A stretch of DNA of 64,000 nt, from positions 1 through 64,000 of the forward strand of contig NZ_JAOEGB010000014.1 of NCBI RefSeq assembly GCF_025420585.1, written 5' to 3'. The notes below the pieces were generated by a model that had not been told where the DNA came from, did not search any database, and saw only the letters and a program-made list of their open reading frames with translations. The position numbers and the translations under genes are program-made. This DNA comes from Planotetraspora sp. A-T 1434. GTDB taxonomy: Bacteria > Actinomycetota > Actinomycetes > Streptosporangiales > Streptosporangiaceae. Shown piece by piece: positions 8,106 through 16,868 of the stretch; within the stretch, counting starts at the first letter, position 1; every line of letters begins with the position of its first letter.

Positions 8106-9221
8106 ATGCGCTCCTCAACGCTGTTCCCCCGCATCAACAAGCACAGCCGCGTTCTCCCCACTCGCCTCAGCGCATCCGTGACCGCCAAACTGGATGGACA
8201 GTGCGTGCCACCCAGCAACTCACTCGTCGAGTTCGGCGCGTACATCGGCGGCAAGAAGGTCGCCGCCGGCGGCATCCCCGAGGCGGTCAGCCTCGTCCGT
8301 GAGCACAACAACGACAGCCCGGTTCCCGACGCCTACGTGTGGGTCGGCCTGCACGAGCCCGCCGCCCCCGAGGTCGAGTGGCTCGCGGAGGTCTTCGGCC
8401 TGCACCCCCTGGCCGTCGAGGACGCCATCAAGGCCCACCAGCGGCCCAAGGTCGAGCGGTACGGCGACTCGCTGTTCGTCGTCCTCAAGACCGTGGCCTT
8501 CCTCGACCACGAGGTGCTGACCGCCAGCAGCGAGATCATCGGCACCGGCGAGATCATGGTGTTCGTCGGGCCCGACTTCGTCGTGACCGTACGGCACGGC
8601 AGACACTGCCCGCTGGCCGACGTGCGCGAGAAGCTGGAGGACAAGCCCAAGCTGCTGAGCCGCGGGCCGACCGGCGTGCTGCACGCGATCGCCGACCACG
8701 TCGTCGACAAGTACCTCCACGTCGCCGACCTGATGCAGGCCGAGCTCGAAGAGGTCGAGGCGGCCGTCTTCGCCGAGGTCAGCTCCCGCGACATCAACAG
8801 GATCTACCAGCTCAAGCGGGAGATGCTGGAGCTCAAGCGGGCCGTCGGCCCCCTGCAGACGCCCTTCAACGCGCTTCCCCAGCGCCGCATGATCCCGTCC
8901 GACATGCGGGAGTACTTCCGCGACGTCGGCGACCATCTCTCCCGGGTGTGCGAGCAGGTCCAGGCCTCGAACGAGCTGTCGGACTCGATCCTGCAGGCCG
9001 CCCTGGCCCGCTCGAACGCGCTGGCCAACGAGGACATGCGGAAGATCTCCTCCTGGGTGGCGATCATCTCGGTCCCCACGATGATCGCGGGCGTCTACGG
9101 CATGAACTTCGAGCACATGCCCGAGCTGAAGGCCGTCTATGGATATCCGCTCGTCATATGCGTCATGGTCGTCGCCTGCACCCTTCTCCACCGGGCCTTC
9201 CGCCGCAACGGCTGGCTCTGA
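8106..9221 (+). CDS. corA: CorA-family magnesium/divalent cation channel
   Basis: Protein of 371 residues, typical for CorA. A long cytoplasmic N-terminal alpha/beta domain (VGLHEPAAPEVEWLAEVFGLHPLAVEDA) is followed by the stalk helix region and two C-terminal membrane helices separated by the diagnostic GMN motif (332-334, VYGMNFEHMPEL). The C-terminus is basic (HRAFRRNGWL). It forms a pentameric inner-membrane channel that moves Mg2+ down its electrochemical gradient. The ATG has GAAGGGA five bases upstream. The first 40 residues are variable, so an internal start is possible. The short leader ORF and alternating hairpins upstream suggest post-initiation control. Confidence 0.92.
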   Translation: MRSSTLFPRINKHSRVLPTRLSASVTAKLDGQCVPPSNSLVEFGAYIGGKKVAAGGIPEAVSLVREHNNDSPVPDAYVWVGLHEPAAPEVEWLAEVFGLHPLAVEDAIKAHQRPKVERYGDSLFVVLKTVAFLDHEVLTASSEIIGTGEIMVFVGPDFVVTVRHGRHCPLADVREKLEDKPKLLSRGPTGVLHAIADHVVDKYLHVADLMQAELEEVEAAVFAEVSSRDINRIYQLKREMLELKRAVGPLQTPFNALPQRRMIPSDMREYFRDVGDHLSRVCEQVQASNELSDSILQAALARSNALANEDMRKISSWVAIISVPTMIAGVYGMNFEHMPELKAVYGYPLVICVMVVACTLLHRAFRRNGWL

Positions 9222-9327
9222 CCTTTCGCTGCTCTATTTCCGTACGGTGATCTCGCCGCGGGTGGGTGCAAATATGCAATTGATGCTGTTATGTGGAAGG
9301 AGCTGACAACTCGACAAGGAGCGTGTC

Positions 9328-10527
9328 ATGAGAGAGGCGATGCCCGGTCTGGTGACGTATCCCATCGTCCGTGAGCGCCCCTTCGATCCGCCGGACGAGC
9401 TGAGACCGCTGCGAGCCGAAGCCCCCATCTGCCGCATGGCGTACCCGGACGGCCACGAAGGCTGGCTGGTGACCGGGTACGCCGCGGTCCGCGCCGTCCT
9501 CGCCGACCCCCGTTTCAGCACCCGCCCCGAGCTCCTCCACTCGCCGATCCCCCAGCGGATGGCCCAGTTCAAAATGCTCCCGGTGCCACCGGGCTTCTTC
9601 CTCCGGATGGACCCGCCCGCGCACACCCGCTACCGGCGGCTGCTCACCGGCCAGTTCACCGTCCGCCGGATGAGGCAGCTGGAGCCGAGGATCGAGGAGA
9701 TCACCAACGGCCGCCTCGACGCCATGGAGCGCGCGGGCGGCCCCATCGACCTCGTCCAGTCGTTCTCCCTGCCCATCCCCTCGCTGGTGATCTGCGAGCT
9801 GCTCGGCGTGCCGTACGACGACCGGGTGCGGTTCCAGCGGGACTCCGCGGTGATGCTGAACCTCGAATCGACGCCCGACCAGGTGATGTCGGCCATGACC
9901 GACCTCCTGACCTACCTGCGGGACCTGGTGCGGCGCAAGCGCGTGGAGCCGGCCGACGACCTGCTCAGCGGCCTCGTGTCCGGCGGCGAGCTGACCGAGG
10001 AGGAGATCACGGGCATGGCGCTGCTCCTCCTCATCGCCGGTCATGAGACGACGGCGAACATGCTGGCGCTCGGCACGTTCGCGCTGCTGCGCAACCCCGC
10101 CCAGCTCGCCGCCGTACGCGATGACCCCGCTGTGGTGGAGGACGCCGTCGAGGAGCTGCTGCGCTACCTCACGATCATTCACATCGGCCCGGTGCGGACC
10201 GCGCTGGAGGACGTCGAGCTGGACGGTCACCTCATCAGGGCGGGGGAGTCGGTGACGCTCTCGCTGCCCGCCGCCAACCGCGACCCGGAGCGGTTCGCCG
10301 ATGCCGAGGACCTCGACGTCACACGGTCGGCCCACGGCCACCTGACCTTCGGCCACGGCATCCACCAGTGCCTCGGGCAGCAGCTCGCCAGGACCGAGAT
10401 GCGCGTCGCGTACCCGGCCCTGCTGCGCCGCTTCCCCGGGCTGCGCCTCGCCGTACCGGCCGAGGAGGTCCCGATGCGCAGCAACATGTCGATCTACGGG
10501 GTGCACCGGCTGCCGGTCACCTGGTAG
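9328..10527 (+). CDS. Cytochrome P450
   Basis: Soluble bacterial P450 of 399 residues. The I-helix oxygen-activation motif AGHETT (237-242), an ExxR in EELLR, and the heme ligand loop FGHGIHQCLGQQLAR with Cys348 are all present. Such enzymes hydroxylate small lipophilic substrates or secondary-metabolite intermediates using electrons from a ferredoxin, and the matching ferredoxin gene starts 12 bases downstream, forming a two-gene unit. An AAGGAG lies about nine bases before the ATG. The 106-base upstream region is AT-richer than its surroundings (around 9269-9295) and likely contains the promoter. No biosynthetic cluster surrounds it, so the substrate cannot be inferred. Confidence 0.93.
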   Translation: MREAMPGLVTYPIVRERPFDPPDELRPLRAEAPICRMAYPDGHEGWLVTGYAAVRAVLADPRFSTRPELLHSPIPQRMAQFKMLPVPPGFFLRMDPPAHTRYRRLLTGQFTVRRMRQLEPRIEEITNGRLDAMERAGGPIDLVQSFSLPIPSLVICELLGVPYDDRVRFQRDSAVMLNLESTPDQVMSAMTDLLTYLRDLVRRKRVEPADDLLSGLVSGGELTEEEITGMALLLLIAGHETTANMLALGTFALLRNPAQLAAVRDDPAVVEDAVEELLRYLTIIHIGPVRTALEDVELDGHLIRAGESVTLSLPAANRDPERFADAEDLDVTRSAHGHLTFGHGIHQCLGQQLARTEMRVAYPALLRRFPGLRLAVPAEEVPMRSNMSIYGVHRLPVTW

Positions 10528-10539
10528 GGGGGTGAGGTC

Positions 10540-10737
10540 ATGAAGATCCACGCGGACACCGGCCGCTGTGTCGGCGCGGGGATGTGCGCGCTGAGCGTGC
10601 CGGAGGTCTTCGACCAGAGCGAGGACGACGGCACGGTCGTGCTGCTGGATCCCGAGCCGCCCGGCTCCCGCGAGGCGGCCGTCCGCCGCGCCGTCCAACT
10701 CTGCCCCTCCGGAGCCCTCTCGATATCTGAGACCTGA
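10540..10737 (+). CDS. [3Fe-4S] ferredoxin, P450 redox partner
   Basis: Ferredoxin of 65 residues with Cys10, Cys16 (CVGAGMC) and Cys55 followed by Pro. This three-cysteine pattern binds one 3Fe-4S cluster, with the usual second cysteine replaced by Ala or Gly as in actinomycete P450 ferredoxins. The protein is acidic in the middle. It begins with ATG twelve bases after the P450 stop and overlaps its downstream spacing with a GGGGTGAGG ribosome site, so the two are translated from one message. It should carry single electrons from a ferredoxin reductase encoded elsewhere to the P450. Confidence 0.93.
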   Translation: MKIHADTGRCVGAGMCALSVPEVFDQSEDDGTVVLLDPEPPGSREAAVRRAVQLCPSGALSISET

Positions 10738-10781
10738 CGGGGTCAGCAGGGCCCGAAGGTAGAGCTCTTGGCGGCTGGGCG

Positions 10782-11744
10782 TCAGGCGTCGACGGAGCGG
10801 AGGGGGGTGACCGGGGCGGGGAGGGGGAGGCCGCGGGATTTCCAGAGGCGGCGCATTCGGTCCGGGTAGTCGGTGACGATCCCGGACACCCCCAGGTCGA
10901 TCAGCCGGGCGGCCTCCTCGGGGTCGTTGACCGTCCACACGGCGACGGGCAGGCCGACCCGGGACGCGCCGGCCATCAGCGCCTCGTCGACGAGCTCCCG
11001 GTCGGGCGACAGCGTCGTGGCGCCGACGGCCTTGGCCGCCGCCGCGATGTCGCCCTCATGGCCGGCCCCGAAGTCGGCCCCGAAGTCAGCCCCGAAGTCA
11101 GCAAGGTCCAGCCCGTTCATCCAGGCCGGTGTCATCGTGTCCCGCTCGATCAGGGCGTACCTCTCGGCGACCAGCGGCTTGGCGATCTCCAGGATGCGCC
11201 AGTCGAAGCTGAGGATGGCGGCCCTCGACAGCCGGTCGTGCCGGTCCAGCTCCTTCACGACGAGCTCGGTGAACCGGCGCGGGTCGGCCGACAGGCCGGG
11301 ACGGGTCGGGTCGGACTTCAGCTCCACGTTGAGCCGGACGCGGTCGGCCCCCAGGGCGCCGATCAGGCCGAGCACCGCGCCCAGTGTGGGCATCCGGGTG
11401 TCCGGCAGTGGCACCTGGGTGACCGCGAACACGTCGTCGGGGCGCTGCGGGAGCCGTACGCCGACGTCGAGCGTGCGAAGCTGCGGCAGGCTGAGCCCGA
11501 TGATCGGCTTGCCCACGTAGGGGAACATCGGGTCCCCGGGCTCCGCGGTGCCCGTGTCGGCGCTGGTCACCGGGGACACGATGAGGTCGTGGGTCAGCAC
11601 GAGCTCCCCATCCGCCGACATGGCGACGTCGAACTCCAACGCGTCGACCCCGAGCTCCAGTGCGAAGGCCAGGCCGGGAAGCGTGTTCTCGGGCCTCAGC
11701 CCGCGCGCTCCCCGGTGACCATGTAGCTCAACGTATCCGTGCAC
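10782..11744 (-). CDS. Glycerophosphodiester phosphodiesterase
   Basis: GDPD-family TIM barrel of 320 residues that hydrolyses glycerophosphodiesters to glycerol-3-phosphate and an alcohol. The catalytic HGHRGARGLRPENT, EFDV and THD motifs are present near the N-terminus, and WTVNDPEEAARLIDLGVSGIVTDYPD is the typical C-terminal end (given here as family consensus segments). There is no signal peptide, so it acts in the cytoplasm. The start is GTG with TAGGG about ten bases upstream. An in-frame 12-bp tandem repeat (11064-11099) inserts FGAD copies in a surface loop. It converges with the P450-ferredoxin unit and follows purA on the same strand with a 113-base gap. Confidence 0.9.
   Translation of the reverse strand: MHGYVELHGHRGARGLRPENTLPGLAFALELGVDALEFDVAMSADGELVLTHDLIVSPVTSADTGTAEPGDPMFPYVGKPIIGLSLPQLRTLDVGVRLPQRPDDVFAVTQVPLPDTRMPTLGAVLGLIGALGADRVRLNVELKSDPTRPGLSADPRRFTELVVKELDRHDRLSRAAILSFDWRILEIAKPLVAERYALIERDTMTPAWMNGLDLADFGADFGADFGAGHEGDIAAAAKAVGATTLSPDRELVDEALMAGASRVGLPVAVWTVNDPEEAARLIDLGVSGIVTDYPDRMRRLWKSRGLPLPAPVTPLRSVDA
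11064..11099. repeat. Three 12-bp tandem repeats inside the GDPD gene
   Basis: Units GGCCCCGAAGTC (11064-11075, 11076-11087) and AGCCCCGAAGTC (11088-11099) encode repeated FGAD on the minus strand. The unit length keeps the frame, so copy-number change would only alter a loop. Confidence 0.8.
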
Positions 11745-11857
11745 AACGGCGTACCCTACTGTCTCGCCTGCTCATCACCCGGCATCCCCCGATTCTCGCG
11801 TGGATGCCCGCAAACCATGTCGTACGGCACAGCCGTCCGGGTATCAGATGAGCCGGA

Positions 11858-13141
11858 TCAGATGAGAGAGCGGAGCTGGAGGGTCTGGGTGCGGCCGGGG
11901 CCGACGCCGATGGCGGAGATCGGGGCCCCGCTCATCTCCTCCAGCGCCTTGACGTAGGTCTGCGCGTTGGGCGGCAGGTCCTCGAACGTCTTGGCGCCGG
12001 TGATGTCCTCCTGCCAGCCGGGGAACTCCTCGTAGACCGGCTTGGCGTGGTGGAACTCGGTCTGGGTCATCGGGATCTCGTCATGGCGCACGCCGTCCAC
12101 GTCGTAGGCCACGCACACCGGGATCCGCTCCAGTCCCGACAGCACGTCGAGCTTGGTCAGGAAGAAGTCGGTCACCCCGTTGATCCGCGTGGCGTACCGC
12201 GCGATGACGGCGTCGAACCAGCCGCAGCGGCGGTTGCGGCCGGTGGTCGTGCCGAACTCGTGCCCGGTCTGCCGCAGCCACTCGCCCTGCTCGTCGAGGA
12301 GCTCGGTCGGGAAGGGGCCGGAGCCGACGCGGGTCGTGTACGCCTTGAGGATGCCGATGATCCGGGTGAGGCGGGTCGGCGGGATGCCGGATCCGGCGCA
12401 GGCGCCGCCCGAGGTGGGGGAGCTGGACGTGACGAAGGGGTACGTCCCGTGGTCGATGTCGAGGAGCGTCCCCTGGCCGCCCTCCAGCAGCACCACCTTG
12501 TCCTCGTCGAGCGCCTTGCTGAGCACGAGCGAGGTGTCGGCGATGTGCGGGCGGAGCCGCTCGGCGTAGGCCAGGTACTCGTCCAGGACCTTCACCGGAT
12601 CGAGCCCGCGGCGGTTGTAGATCTTGGTGAGGATCTGGTTCTTCTCGGTGAGCGCGACCTCGATCTTCTCCTTGAGGATGCCCGGGTCGAGCAGGTCCTG
12701 GACGCGGACCCCCATGCGGTAGATCTTGTCGCCGTAGGCGGGCCCGATGCCCCGCCCGGTCGTGCCGATTTTGGCCTTGCCGAGGTAGCGCTCGCTGACC
12801 TTGTCGATGGCCTTGTGGTGCGGCATGATCAAATGCGCGCTCGCCGAGATCAGCAGGCGGTCGCAGTTGATCCCGCGCTCCGCGAGCCCGTCGATCTCGC
12901 TCAGGAGCACGCCGGGGTCGATCACGACGCCGTTGCCGATGACAGGCACCACCTCGGGGGACAGCACCCCCGTCGGCAGCAGGTGCAGCGCGTACTTCTG
13001 GTCTCCGATGACCACGGTGTGGCCCGCGTTGTTGCCACCTTGGTAGCGGACGACGTAGTGAACGTCGCCACCAAGCAGGTCGGTGGCCTTACCCTTGCCC
13101 TCATCGCCCCATTGGGCGCCCACGAGAACGACAGCCGGCAT
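11858..13141 (-). CDS. purA: Adenylosuccinate synthase
   Basis: Enzyme of 427 residues that joins IMP and aspartate with GTP, the first step from IMP to AMP. The N-terminal [13 protein letters not shown]-loop, [18 protein letters not shown] and [14 protein letters not shown] segments are intact. I chose the ATG giving [12 protein letters not shown] because GGGAG lies seven bases upstream; the longer frame adds only six residues. It follows DUF3151 on the same strand, and fba lies beyond. This fba-DUF3151-purA order recurs in actinobacteria (from general knowledge). The upstream spacer to the DUF3151 gene contains a strong terminator, so purA probably has its own promoter. Confidence 0.96.
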   Translation of the reverse strand: MPAVVLVGAQWGDEGKGKATDLLGGDVHYVVRYQGGNNAGHTVVIGDQKYALHLLPTGVLSPEVVPVIGNGVVIDPGVLLSEIDGLAERGINCDRLLISASAHLIMPHHKAIDKVSERYLGKAKIGTTGRGIGPAYGDKIYRMGVRVQDLLDPGILKEKIEVALTEKNQILTKIYNRRGLDPVKVLDEYLAYAERLRPHIADTSLVLSKALDEDKVVLLEGGQGTLLDIDHGTYPFVTSSSPTSGGACAGSGIPPTRLTRIIGILKAYTTRVGSGPFPTELLDEQGEWLRQTGHEFGTTTGRNRRCGWFDAVIARYATRINGVTDFFLTKLDVLSGLERIPVCVAYDVDGVRHDEIPMTQTEFHHAKPVYEEFPGWQEDITGAKTFEDLPPNAQTYVKALEEMSGAPISAIGVGPGRTQTLQLRSLI

Positions 13142-13290
13142 GGTCTTACTCCCGCGCACAAAACGAAAACCCCTGGCGCAAGCGCGACAGGGGCCTCTTG
13201 CAAACAGAGACTACCTGAGCGTTCCGGTACATGGGATGTCCGGGCGCTGATTTCGATGCCTCACTGAGACGTCTCACTGAGACGCCTCAC

Positions 13291-13319
13291 CGGGCGGCCC
13301 CCGCGTGAAGGGCCGCCCG
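13291..13319 (-). terminator. Hairpin terminator downstream of the DUF3151 gene
   Basis: CGGGCGGCCC and GGGCCGCCCG form a 10-bp perfect stem with a 9-nt loop, starting 8 bases past the stop codon of the DUF3151 gene. It separates that gene from purA. No U-tract, as is common in high-GC actinomycetes. Confidence 0.7.
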
Positions 13320-13326
13320 TGTGCGG

Positions 13327-13755
13327 CTACTCGCCGTTGGCGAGGGCGTCGGCGGCCGTCTGGCTGCTGTCACGCAGGAACTGGGCGCACCGCTCGGCCT
13401 CGTCCTTCTCGCCGATGGCCTGGGCGGCCCGGCCCAGCGCGTACAGGCAGCGCAGGAACCCCCTGTTCGGCTCGTGCTCCCAAGGGATGGGGCCGTGGCC
13501 CTTCCACCCGGCCCGGCGGAGCTGGTCGAGCCCCCGGTGGTATCCGGTGCGCGCGAACGCGTACGACGTCACGGCGTGGCCCGAGGCGAAGGAGTCGTCG
13601 GCCAGGATGGCCCAGGCCGCCGGGTAAGCGGGGAAGCGCGCGGCCACGTCGGCCGCCTTGGCGCCTGCCTCGAGCATCTCTCGCGCCTCGGTGTTGTCCG
13701 GCAGGAGGGTGGGCGGCGGCCCGGACAGGAGGTTCTCGTGCGTTTCCATGAACAC
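13327..13755 (-). CDS. DUF3151 family protein
   Basis: Small cytoplasmic protein of about 140 residues rich in alpha helix, matching the actinobacterial DUF3151 family in length and in motifs such as RFPAYPAAWAILAD, YAFARTGYHRGLDQLR and GWKGHGPIPWEHEPN. The helical, TPR-like arrangement suggests protein binding. Function is unknown. Its constant place between the aldolase and adenylosuccinate synthase genes in actinobacteria hints at a housekeeping role. The start is either the GTG at 13755, with AGG seven bases upstream, or the ATG two codons later. It is bounded on both sides by strong hairpins and so is probably monocistronic. Confidence 0.85.
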   Translation of the reverse strand: MFMETHENLLSGPPPTLLPDNTEAREMLEAGAKAADVAARFPAYPAAWAILADDSFASGHAVTSYAFARTGYHRGLDQLRRAGWKGHGPIPWEHEPNRGFLRCLYALGRAAQAIGEKDEAERCAQFLRDSSQTAADALANGE

Positions 13756-13801
13756 AGTCTTACCTGTTGGGGCCCCAAACGGTAATGATCCGTCACACGA
13801 A

Positions 13802-13835
13802 AACGGAAGGCCGATACGGCGATCGGCCTTCCGTT
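13802..13835 (-). terminator. Hairpin terminator of fba
   Basis: AACGGAAGGCCGAT and ATCGGCCTTCCGTT form a perfect 14-bp stem with a 6-nt loop, eight bases beyond the aldolase stop codon. This is the strongest terminator-like hairpin in the window and separates fba from DUF3151. Confidence 0.8.
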
Positions 13836-13842
13836 CCCCTGA

Positions 13843-14865
13843 CTACTTGATCTTGGTGCCCGCGGACTTGAGCTGCTGGCAGGCCTCGGTGACGCGCTTG
13901 GCCATGCCCGCCTCGGCGCTCTTGCCGTACGAGCGGGGGTCGTAGGCCTTCTTGTTGCCGACGTCGCCGTCGACCTTGAGCACGCCGTCGTAGTTCTTGA
14001 ACATGTGGTCCACGATGGGCCGGGTGAAGGCGTACTGCGTGTCGGTGTCGATGTTCATCTTCACCACGCCGTAGGAGATCGCCTCGTGGATCTCCTCCAG
14101 CTCCGAGCCGGAGCCGCCGTGGAAGACCAGGTCGAACGGCTTCTCCTTGCCGTACTTGGCGGCGACCGCCTCCTGGATCTCCTTGAGCACGCTCGGGCGG
14201 AGCTTGACGTGGCCCGGCTTGTAGACGCCGTGGACGTTGCCGAACGTCGCCGCCAGCAGGTAGCGGCCGCGCTCGCCCAGGCCCAGCGCCTCGGCGGTCG
14301 CCAGGGCGTCTTCCGGCGTGGTGTACAGCTTCTCGTTGATCTCGCCGACGACGCCGTCCTCCTCGCCGCCGACGACGCCGATCTCGACCTCGAGGATCAC
14401 CCGCGCCTCGGCCGCCTTCTCCAGGAGCTCGGCGGCGATGCGCAGGTTCTCCTCCAGCGGTACGGCGGAGCCGTCCCACATGTGGGACTGGAACAGCGGG
14501 TCCAGGCCACGCGCGACCCGCTCACGCGAGATCTCCAGCAGTGGGCGGACGAAGCCGTCCAGCTTGTCCTTCGGGCAGTGGTCGGTGTGCAGGCCCACGG
14601 TGACGGGGTACTTGTCGGCGACCGCCCGGGCGAACTCGGCCAGGGCGACCGACCCGGTCACCATGTCCTTCACCGTCGTGCCGGAGAGGAACTCCGCACC
14701 ACCGGTGGACACCTGGATGATCCCGTCACTCTCCGCCTCCGCGAAGCCACGAAGGGCCGCGTGCAAGGTCTGCGACGAGGTCACGTTGATCGCCGGATAG
14801 GCGAAGCCGCCCGCTTTGGCGCGGTCGAACATCTCGGCGTAGACCTCTGGAGTCGCGATAGGCAT
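13843..14865 (-). CDS. fbaA: Class II fructose-bisphosphate aldolase
   Basis: Zinc-dependent aldolase of 340 residues interconverting fructose-1,6-bisphosphate with dihydroxyacetone phosphate and glyceraldehyde-3-phosphate. Metal and substrate motifs are visible: TDHCPKDKLDGF (zinc His), EVEIGVVGGEEDG, NVHGVYKPGHVKL, FHGGSGS and NIDTDTQYAFTRP. Length and motifs match the actinobacterial/E. coli class IIA type. The start is ATG with AAGGAG ten bases upstream. A 163-base divergent region with a DedA gene holds the promoter. A 14-bp terminator hairpin follows directly, indicating a single-gene transcript. Confidence 0.95.
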   Translation of the reverse strand: MPIATPEVYAEMFDRAKAGGFAYPAINVTSSQTLHAALRGFAEAESDGIIQVSTGGAEFLSGTTVKDMVTGSVALAEFARAVADKYPVTVGLHTDHCPKDKLDGFVRPLLEISRERVARGLDPLFQSHMWDGSAVPLEENLRIAAELLEKAAEARVILEVEIGVVGGEEDGVVGEINEKLYTTPEDALATAEALGLGERGRYLLAATFGNVHGVYKPGHVKLRPSVLKEIQEAVAAKYGKEKPFDLVFHGGSGSELEEIHEAISYGVVKMNIDTDTQYAFTRPIVDHMFKNYDGVLKVDGDVGNKKAYDPRSYGKSAEAGMAKRVTEACQQLKSAGTKIK

Positions 14866-15028
14866 CGGAAGTCATCTCCTTCTCGGACGGTAACCGGCGC
14901 TGGCCAGTATCCCGAAGGCCATGCCGATCAGGGAAGCGCGGATGCTTCGGTCAATTCACACCGTGTATTTCCCGAAAGCGCCTGTGGCTTCTCAGTCTCG
15001 TCTCATATGGGACAGGTAGGCTCACACC

Positions 15029-15709
15029 GTGGACGTGCTCTTGGACCTTCTTGACCCCAAGTGGTGGCTGGGCATGCTCGGTGCCTTCGCGACGATTGGT
15101 GTCATCGCCATCGTATTCGCCGAGACGGGGCTGCTTGTCGGGTTCTTCTTGCCCGGTGACTCCCTGCTGGTCACGGCCGGCATTTTCAGCACCGCCGCCG
15201 CTGCCCAGGGGTTCGGGATCGCGCCGCTGTCGTTGCCGACTCTGCTGGTCTTCGCGCCCGTGGCCGCGGTCGCCGGCGCCCAGCTCGGCCATTTCCTCGG
15301 GGCGAGGTTCGGCCGGAGGCTCTTCGACAAGCCCGATTCGCGGTTGTTCAAGAAGGAGCACGTCGACAAGGCCGAGCACTACTTCGAGAAGTTCGGCCCC
15401 GCCAAGGCCGTGGTCGCCGCCCGTTTCATGCCGATCGTCCGCACGTTCATGAACCCTGTCGCGGGCGTCCTGGAGATGGACGCCCGCCGGTTCTTCGTCT
15501 GGAACGTCGTCGGGGGCGTCGCCTGGGTCGAGGCCCTGCTGCTCCTGGGCTACTTCCTCGGCACCAGGGTCGATGGGATCGACAGGTACATCCTCCCCGG
15601 CGTCTTCGTCGTCGTGCTGCTCTCGGTCATCCCCATCGTCCGCGAGGTGCTCAAGAACCGCCGCGCCGCCATGGCCGCGCCGAAGGGCCGTCACCACGCC
15701 CAGCGGTAG
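15029..15709 (+). CDS. DedA-family membrane protein
   Basis: Polytopic protein of 226 residues with the DedA/SNARE-associated domain. Seen: FAETGLLVGFFLPGDSLLVTAG near the start, the conserved FLGARFGRRLFDKPDSRLFKKEH cytosolic segment, and the AARFMPIVRTFMNPVAGVLEMDARRFFVWNVVGG arginine-rich re-entrant motif (described in pieces). DedA proteins are linked to undecaprenyl-phosphate or phospholipid flipping and membrane homeostasis. The start is GTG, without a strong ribosome site, so it may be a leaderless or weakly translated gene. It is divergent from fba and 56 bases upstream of the next gene. Confidence 0.88.
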   Translation: MDVLLDLLDPKWWLGMLGAFATIGVIAIVFAETGLLVGFFLPGDSLLVTAGIFSTAAAAQGFGIAPLSLPTLLVFAPVAAVAGAQLGHFLGARFGRRLFDKPDSRLFKKEHVDKAEHYFEKFGPAKAVVAARFMPIVRTFMNPVAGVLEMDARRFFVWNVVGGVAWVEALLLLGYFLGTRVDGIDRYILPGVFVVVLLSVIPIVREVLKNRRAAMAAPKGRHHAQR

Positions 15710-15765
15710 CCCGAGGTTGACACGCCGGTACTGAGATCTCGCTCACACCCGCTAATCTCCCCAGT

Positions 15766-16248
15766 GTGGGACGCCACAGGTCTGACCCGCTGGGCATCGC
15801 CAGGCTGGCACTCGTCGGCTTGGCGGTCCTGCTGCTGCTCGCCCTCGTCGTGGTGGGCGCGAAGGCGCTGTTCACGTCCCTCGGGACGGACGGCGCCCCC
15901 ACCCCCGGCGCGTCCGCGAGCGCCCCGGCGGCCCCAGGGGCCACTGGGAACACTGGAAACACCGGGAACCAGGGGAACACGGCGCAGCCCTCCGGCGCCC
16001 GGGTGCCGACCGTCCAGTTCATCTGCCAGGCCGACATCTGCCCCGTCTTCGTCCGGGTGCCCGGCGGTGACGTGCTGATGGACCGCGACCTGAGCCGAGG
16101 GGAGCAGGCGTCCTACTTCGAGCCGGAGCTCGACGTGGTCCTCGACGACGCGGGCACGGTCGAGGTGCTCGAGAACGGCAAGCCCCGGCCGGCCGGGCAA
16201 CCCGGCGAACGTCAGACGTTCTCGGTCAAGAGAGCCCCAGGTCAGTGA
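15766..16248 (+). CDS. Membrane-anchored protein with RodZ-C-like extracellular domain
   Basis: Protein of 160 residues. Residues 12-35 form one transmembrane segment, then comes a low-complexity linker with Gly-Asn-Thr repeats (GNTGNTGNQGNT), and residues about 90-155 form a beta-rich domain (CPVFVRVPGGDVLMDRDLSRGEQASYFE, TVEVLENGKPR). That pattern resembles the DUF4115 domain at the C-terminus of RodZ and related proteins. The similarity is judged by eye and is weak. Two Cys (FICQADICP) could pair outside the cell. The start is GTG. Its last 23 bases overlap the convergent pyrE gene. Function is unknown. Confidence 0.65.
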   Translation: MGRHRSDPLGIARLALVGLAVLLLLALVVVGAKALFTSLGTDGAPTPGASASAPAAPGATGNTGNTGNQGNTAQPSGARVPTVQFICQADICPVFVRVPGGDVLMDRDLSRGEQASYFEPELDVVLDDAGTVEVLENGKPRPAGQPGERQTFSVKRAPGQ

Positions 16249-16762
16249 GGCTGTAGGCCGACCTGTACGGCAGGCCCGTGGCGGCCAGGTTCTCGTCGCC
16301 GCCGCGGTGCACGATCGTGGCGATCCCCACGACGTCGGCCCCGGCCTCCCGCAGCGCCTCGACGGCGGTCAGCACCGAGCCGCCCGTGGTCGTCGTGTCC
16401 TCGACCGCGAGCACCCGCCGTCCCGCGACGTCCGGGCCCTCGACCCTGCGCTGAAGGCCGTGCGCCTTGCCCGCCTTCCGCACCACGAACGCGTCGAGGA
16501 CGCGCCCGCGCGCCGCCGCGGCGTGCAGCATCGCGGTCGCCACGGGGTCGGCGCCCAACGTCAGCCCGCCCACGGCCTCGTAGTCCAGGCCCTCCGTCAG
16601 GTCCAGCATCACCCGGCCCACCAGGGGGGCCGCCACGCCGTCCAGCGTGATCCGGCGCAGGTCCACGTACCAGTCGGCCTCCTTGCCCGAGGAGAGCACG
16701 ACCCGGCCGTGCACGACCCCCTTGTTCTTGATCTCGTCCAGCAGCTTCTCGCGGTCACTCAT
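16226..16762 (-). CDS. pyrE: Orotate phosphoribosyltransferase
   Basis: PRPP-dependent enzyme of 178 residues that forms OMP from orotate in pyrimidine synthesis. The catalytic loop region DAFVVRKAGKAHGLQRRVEG and the PRPP-binding VLAVEDTTTTGGSVLTAVEAL are present, and the N-terminal VLSSGKEADWYVDLRR is the orotate-binding part. I chose the ATG that gives MSDREKLLDE. The frame is open 55 codons further upstream but that part overlaps the divergent sigma gene and has no homology. The 3' end overlaps the convergent membrane-protein gene by 23 bases. It is not near other pyr genes. Confidence 0.93.
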   Translation of the reverse strand: MSDREKLLDEIKNKGVVHGRVVLSSGKEADWYVDLRRITLDGVAAPLVGRVMLDLTEGLDYEAVGGLTLGADPVATAMLHAAAARGRVLDAFVVRKAGKAHGLQRRVEGPDVAGRRVLAVEDTTTTGGSVLTAVEALREAGADVVGIATIVHRGGDENLAATGLPYRSAYSLTDLGLS

Positions 16763-16868
16763 GGTGCTCAGCGTACGGGTGCCGCAGGTAAAGCCCCGCC
16801 TGCGGTTTAACCATGACGCCGGGTGCGGAATTAATGGCCTTGCAACTCTACGTAATCGAGAGGTCGCG